From NCBI RefSeq assembly GCF_020509005.1, contig NC_063012.1, positions 7,254,001 to 7,318,000 on the forward strand: a DNA stretch of 64,000 nucleotides. Direction: 5' to 3'. The DNA comes from Fulvia fulva (lineage: Eukaryota; Ascomycota; Dothideomycetes; Mycosphaerellales; Mycosphaerellaceae). Of the stretch, positions 59,878 through 64,000 are shown piece after piece; positions within the stretch are counted from its first letter, which is position 1; each line of letters begins with the position of its first letter. The notes under the pieces were generated by a model. That model did not search any database. It was not told the origin of the DNA and worked only from the letters and a program-made list of their open reading frames with translations. Both the position numbers and the translations under genes were made by a program.

Positions 59878-61257
59878 TCAAAACCCATCACCCTTCTTCC
59901 ATCCCCTCCCACTCCCCTTCGCCCTCTGCTCAGGATCCCGCCCCCTCTCAATAGCTTTCTGCCTCCTCTTCTCCATCTCATTCTCCAATTTCGCGACCCA
60001 ATTCTCCAACTCCCGATCCATGCCCACCTCCGGCACCTCCAACTTCGCCTCCTCTTTGATTCTCCCATCCTCTGCGTTCCCATGCAACGTCTCGATCTTA
60101 TTCGCCTTCACCCTCCACATCCTCAACTCCTCGTTGACCTGATTCTTTTCATACTTCAGCTTGAACCATTCGTCGAACTTCTCGGGAGATTCGAAGCAAA
60201 TGCCGTACCCATCGCAGTAGCACGCCGACATGCTAGGGCAGTGAATGGCAGTTTTGCTGAAGATGAATTGCCAGATGTATTCGAAGACACGGCCGGAGAG
60301 ATAGTCGTTCAGGTCTGTGCGCATGACCCAGTCGCGCATATAGATATATCGCATCTTGTTCGTTTCCTGAATCCGCTCGCGAGATACTGCGAACTGGGCG
60401 CAGCAGGGTTGGGCAAGAACGGTGGGTATAGGATCGAGCGGGAAAAGTTGAGACCATGAATCGGCCAGTATGACCTCTTCCTGTTTGTCGCGATTCTCCA
60501 TCGTCGACCCGGGATGTAGCCAAGCAGGACACCCAGGATCCCAGTGGCAGCGGAGGTTCATGTAACCCTCTCTTGTTACCCTCTCAGGGCTCAAAGCCCT
60601 CACCATTGCCGCAGCATCAGTGTTAAGTAGCTCGTTGTTATGCCAAGCGTAGCGATGTGCATGCATGAAGATGCTCACATCCGGTAAGTGCTCGTAATAA
60701 TCGATGATGTAGGAAAGGTACACCGAGACCTACCGACGCAACAGAGTCAGCTGTACTCCACCAGCACGTGGCCATCAACGACAGCCTACCTCATGCCCTT
60801 TATTCTTCGGCGGCCTTAACGCCGCAGTCGGATCATCCACAACATAGATATAACTCCTCAACAGCTCTTCATCCATCAAATCCACCAGCTCCTCTTCAAC
60901 CCACCCCGTATCCTCCCTCTTCAACCTGGGTAGCACGAGACCCTTGGTGTAATTACTCCCTGGCGGCTTCATTTTGCCTTGCGGATATGGACTCGTCTCC
61001 TCGACTTTCGGCTCCTGGAAGACATGCCAATCTCTTCCACTGCCTCCAGCTCCATCGTGTTTGTCTTGGTCGACATGTTTCACATCCGGCAAGACATTCT
61101 CCCCACTCTTAATCTCTTCCTCCGTCGGCCCTACGTCCTCTCCCAAACCAACAAGCTGCCATGGTAGTCCCACATCTCGTCCCTGAACTACGGTAAAGAA
61201 TAGAATCGTAGCAACTCCAGCAGCGAGGAAGAAAGGCAAGAACCGACGGAAGACCAT
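59878..61257 (-). CDS. DUF3431 family protein, membrane-anchored
   Basis: Two exons, 61257-60790 and 60729-59878, with a 60-bp intron (GTAGGC...GTAG) in phase 0, 439 aa. The N-terminus MVFRRFLPFFLAAGVATILF is a signal anchor or signal peptide (about residues 5-25). A spacer is followed by a DUF3431 domain from about residue 145: RSYIYVVDD, SVYLSYIIDYYEHLPD, SIFMHAHR.AWH, GYMNLRCHWDPGCP, PCCAQFAVSRERI and YCDGYGICF. The last roughly 80 residues are highly charged and probably coiled coil (ELENWVAKLENEMEKRRQK). Such proteins are common in filamentous fungi, often secretory, and of unknown activity. The conserved Cys and His residues suggest an enzyme-like lumenal fold, which is inference. Confidence 0.87.
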
Positions 61258-62695
61258 TCTACGGCGGCGGAAGAGAGCCGTGGTGGCTGCGACTCGGATT
61301 CAAGGAGGAAAGTTGATGATGTATGTTCGCAACAGACGACAGATGTAAGATGTGCATTAGACACGCCATTGGACAGCTCGCTTGCTGTAGATCCGAAGCC
61401 GTCTCACGGAGCACCGGGAGCAGGAGGAAGGGTGGAGTCGGTAGATGGTCACTTTTGTGCAATCGCGTGCAAAGGAGAGGTGACGATCCTGGTTGAGCTT
61501 ACGCAGCAGGCACGCTAGCAAACCAAGCTTTGAAGCATAATCACGCAGTCACGGGGATGCAATCATAGCACGAGGGAGGAATTGAAGGCAGTGGACGGTG
61601 CAGAATACATGTTGAGATTAAGCCACTACGGACGAGAACCTCCTTCTTCTCCTCCTCCTTTTGCTTCTTCCTCTCGTCCCGCACCTTCTGCGCCGCCGCC
61701 GTCGCACAAGAGAAAAGGAAAGCTGCGTTCGATGGCAGCGAGCATTGACTTACCTGGTACTTTGGTGTGCAATCATCATCATGATTTCATGCAACGACAT
61801 AGTCGCTAAGCAGTTCAAGACTGGATTGTGCCTAGTTCAGTTGTGTTGAGCGTGGGAACCGTGCGCTGCCTAGGTCTTACCATGAGTCGAGGGGTCGTAT
61901 ACCTGTGATGGAGCGATGGCGACCCTGAGGTAGATCTGCGGCCCAGTCAGCAAGCGTCTGTGTGAGGGGGAATGTGGAGGTGGGCTGGAACATTCAAGCC
62001 AGTTGCCACTGTAAGTGCCAAGGTGTTACTGTCGGAGAACTGATAACAGAGGTCGTCTAGTTTGGTCAAGGCTGGAAGTGTTATTGCAAGCTGAAAGTAC
62101 GAATGGTGGTGATGGACGCATGATCAGTTGGTGCTTCAGTCTTCTTGCTGTCATGGTGAAAGGACAGACCAATGCCAGAGTGCGGCTGCGAACTCGTACG
62201 GTATCATGTCGAGGTTAAGGCTGATCACAGTGAGGGTTGGTTGAGTCAGGACGGTTCGGTGTAGGACGGTGATAGAATGACGCCGCTGCGAGTCTGCCGA
62301 TTCAGCTGTTGGAAGTGTGCTCGCCGAGAGAAGTTGTCGCACAGCATTGGAGTCGGTTAAGGCGAGCCGAAAGTATGGAAGGAAAGTTGTCTCATCGATT
62401 ATTCTGATTGCCGAGAATGGTGACAGCGAGTGGTGCCCAGGAACCACTGAAAGCTTGACTGTTTCACTGCTTGCCGCAATGATGTATCGTCGACCTCTGA
62501 CGCCGCTAATAACACATGCTGAAGTCGCACCGGACGAAAGGAACGAGGTGTAGTAGTAGTACAGTCTGCCGAACTCCTGCCAGAACTCCTTGGGTGTTGA
62601 CCGCTCTCTTGAAATTTCGTGCCGAAATCGGTGCCTGCGTTACGGCGCTCTGCTCGTTAGTAGCGCCGGGAAGCACCATTACCTTGTCATGTCGT
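61258..62695. other. Intergenic region, 1.4 kb, no gene seen
   Basis: It lies between the start of the DUF3431 gene and the stop of the RRM gene, both on the reverse strand, so it holds the DUF3431 promoter and the RRM 3' UTR. A CT-rich run (about 61640-61700) is notable. Short frames on both strands show no domains. Confidence 0.5.
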
Positions 62696-63926
62696 TTAAT
62701 CGTAACGGCGGCGCTCTTCTCCGCCATAGCTTCGTGATGGGGCATCGCGTGGTGCAGCCGAGTCGCCGCCGCCACTGTAGCTGCCGCCTTCTCCTGGTGG
62801 ACCACGTGGTGCGCGATCGTAGCCTCCGCCGTAGCCTCCACCACGTCGGTCTCCGCCATAGCGATCATCACGAGACTGGTAACGGTCGACTGGTGGGCGT
62901 CCGTAGTCATCACGACGGCCACCTCCGTAGCCGCGGTCGTCGTAGCGGTCACGGTAGCCTCCGCCACGGTAGTCATCGCGTCGAGGTCCACGACGGTCCT
63001 GTATGTGAGGTCAGCATGCAGCAACTATAGTCGATAATGATCGCACGTACGTCGAAGCGGTCACCGCCACGGAATCCTCCACGGCGAGGAGGTTCGTCTA
63101 TTTCCATAGTTAGCATAGCCGATACACTACCAGAAGTAGCTGAGGAGAGCGGACAACATGGGTCGAAAGAACGGGTAGGCAAACCTCGCTTCGGTGGGCC
63201 GAAGTATTTTCCTGGTGTTGGTGTGCGTGGGCGAGCACGGCGAGCCTTCTCGATGGACAAAGTGCGGCCCTCGTAGACTTCGCCTTGAAGAGCCTCCTTC
63301 GCAGCGTCGGCCTCCTCCGAAGTGACCATTTTCACGAATCCGAAGCCACGGCTCTCACGGGTGTGGGGATCGCGCATGATGTTGCACTTCTCGACCTGTC
63401 CATACTTCTCAAAGAGGCGGGAGACCTCTTCCTCGCTGAGTCGTGGATGAATGCCGGTGACGAAGAGGTTGGATCCAGTGTTCACGGAGTGCTCGCCATC
63501 ATCTCCATTCTTCTGTGGCGGACGCTCATCACTGTGGCTTGTCAGTGACGTGTTGTACCCCAACTATGCCTGGCGCGCTTACCGGTCAGCACGTCCGTTG
63601 GAAGGCTCATCGCGGACGCGGACGTCGCCATCGCGGTCGCGGTCTGGGGAGCGGGAGCGGTCTCGGGCTGGGTAGTCGCGGTCGTCTGTGATGGCTTATG
63701 TCAGTATTGGTTGTACACGTGAGTGTCATGTCCAGATCCCAGAGGCAGCAGCAGGCAAGCAAGGCGTATGTCATCCCTGGCATGTGGCAGCATGTTGGCG
63801 GCAGGCTGTTTGCGGGCAGGCTGTTTGCGGGCAGGCTGACAAAGACGATGAGTGGTGGAGCTGATGGAAGGACGTACCCTCGTAGGTGCGCTGGTCGCCG
63901 CCGTCGTATGTGTCCAGGTCGGCCAT
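62696..63926 (-). CDS. SR/Tra2-like RNA-binding protein with one RRM
   Basis: Five-exon model: 63926-63878, 63685-63583, 63531-63185, 63097-63051 and 62998-62696, 282 aa. The introns are 192, 51, 87 and 52 bp, all GT-AG and frame-consistent. The N-terminus is acidic, then RS/RD-rich (DRSRSPDRDRDGDV). The RRM spans about residues 75-155, with RNP2 LFVTGI, RNP1 RGFGFVKM, and a GRTLSIEKARRARPRTPTPGKY linker typical of transformer-2/SR-type proteins. The C-terminus is a Gly/Arg/Tyr/Asp-rich tail (RRGGFRGGDR, RGGGYRDRYDDRGYGGGRRD) ending RRRYD. The likely role is pre-mRNA splicing or mRNA processing in the nucleus. Antisense frames over exon 5 are low-complexity shadows. No organism-specific symbol is assigned. 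Confidence 0.9.
63799..63838. repeat. 15-bp tandem repeat in intron 1 of the RRM gene
   Basis: About 2.6 copies of GCAGGCTGTTTGCGG lie inside the 192-bp first intron. They may be chance slippage or a splicing-related element. Confidence 0.7.
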
Positions 63927-64000
63927 TCCGTTGGTGGTGTGGGTGGTGGTTGCGTTTGTCGTGTGCGAGGCTAGAGGAGTGATCGGCGTGGATATGAGCT

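Noticed and set aside
62506..63024. 172-aa reverse-strand ORF rich in Ala/Thr/Val and 146-aa forward ORF rich in Arg/His/Ser
   Set aside because: Both are alternate-frame shadows of the Gly/Arg/Tyr/Asp-rich exon 5 of the RRM gene, whose splice sites and RRM continuity fit another frame.
1..64000. CRISPR arrays, riboswitches, bacterial operons or rRNA genes
   Set aside because: None seen; introns and transposon content show fungal nuclear DNA, and the repeats are LTRs and nested elements.

Overview
The window is nuclear DNA from a filamentous ascomycete (Pezizomycotina, most likely a Dothideomycete). The reasons are short 50-90 bp GT-AG introns, fungal-specific families (DUF3431, a C-terminal zinc-ribbon family, small F-box-like genes), and Copia, Gypsy, Tad1-like LINE and Fot1/pogo transposons scarred by repeat-induced point mutation (RIP). 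In the scarred DNA CA and TG are almost gone and TA takes their place, while CpG stays common.

Bases 1 to about 49,000 form a transposon nest. A 3' part of a RIPped Gypsy (G0; 1-990 and 6442-6974) carries a Copia insertion (C, 991-6441). From about 6975 to 48287 lies a second RIPped Gypsy (G1, about 6.4 kb of its own sequence) split by seven insertions: LINE-1 (8569-13567, +), LINE-2 (14648-19630, -), Copia A (20012-25626, +), Copia D (26860-32332, -), Gypsy G2 (33159-40374, +), a Fot1-like DNA transposon (40501-41633) and Copia B (42536-47980, -). Boundaries are set by target-site duplications. At six of the eight nested insertions in the region (all except the two LINEs), removing the element with one duplication copy restores the host protein reading through the junction. 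Copia A and B are nearly free of RIP, so they arrived late; the Gypsies, LINEs and Copia D are heavily mutated. Every element is broken.

Bases 48,288-49,900 are a transition: a partly mutated integrase C-terminal relic and then plain intergenic DNA. From 49,946 to the end is ordinary gene space: a TPR/MYND/SET-domain protein (49946-52096, -), an ORF without an ATG (52271-52786, -), a small zinc-ribbon protein (53695-54189, -), a CA/TG-poor block that may be a transposon scar (about 54,845-55,440), a tandem array of four small F-box-like paralogues (57048-59688, +; two intact, one with a single stop, one clearly dead), a membrane-anchored DUF3431 protein (59878-61257, -) and a five-exon SR/Tra2-like RRM protein (62696-63926, -). 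Exon-intron models were made by hand and are frame-consistent. The genes show no shared pathway; the window records repeated insertion into one silenced locus next to active genes.
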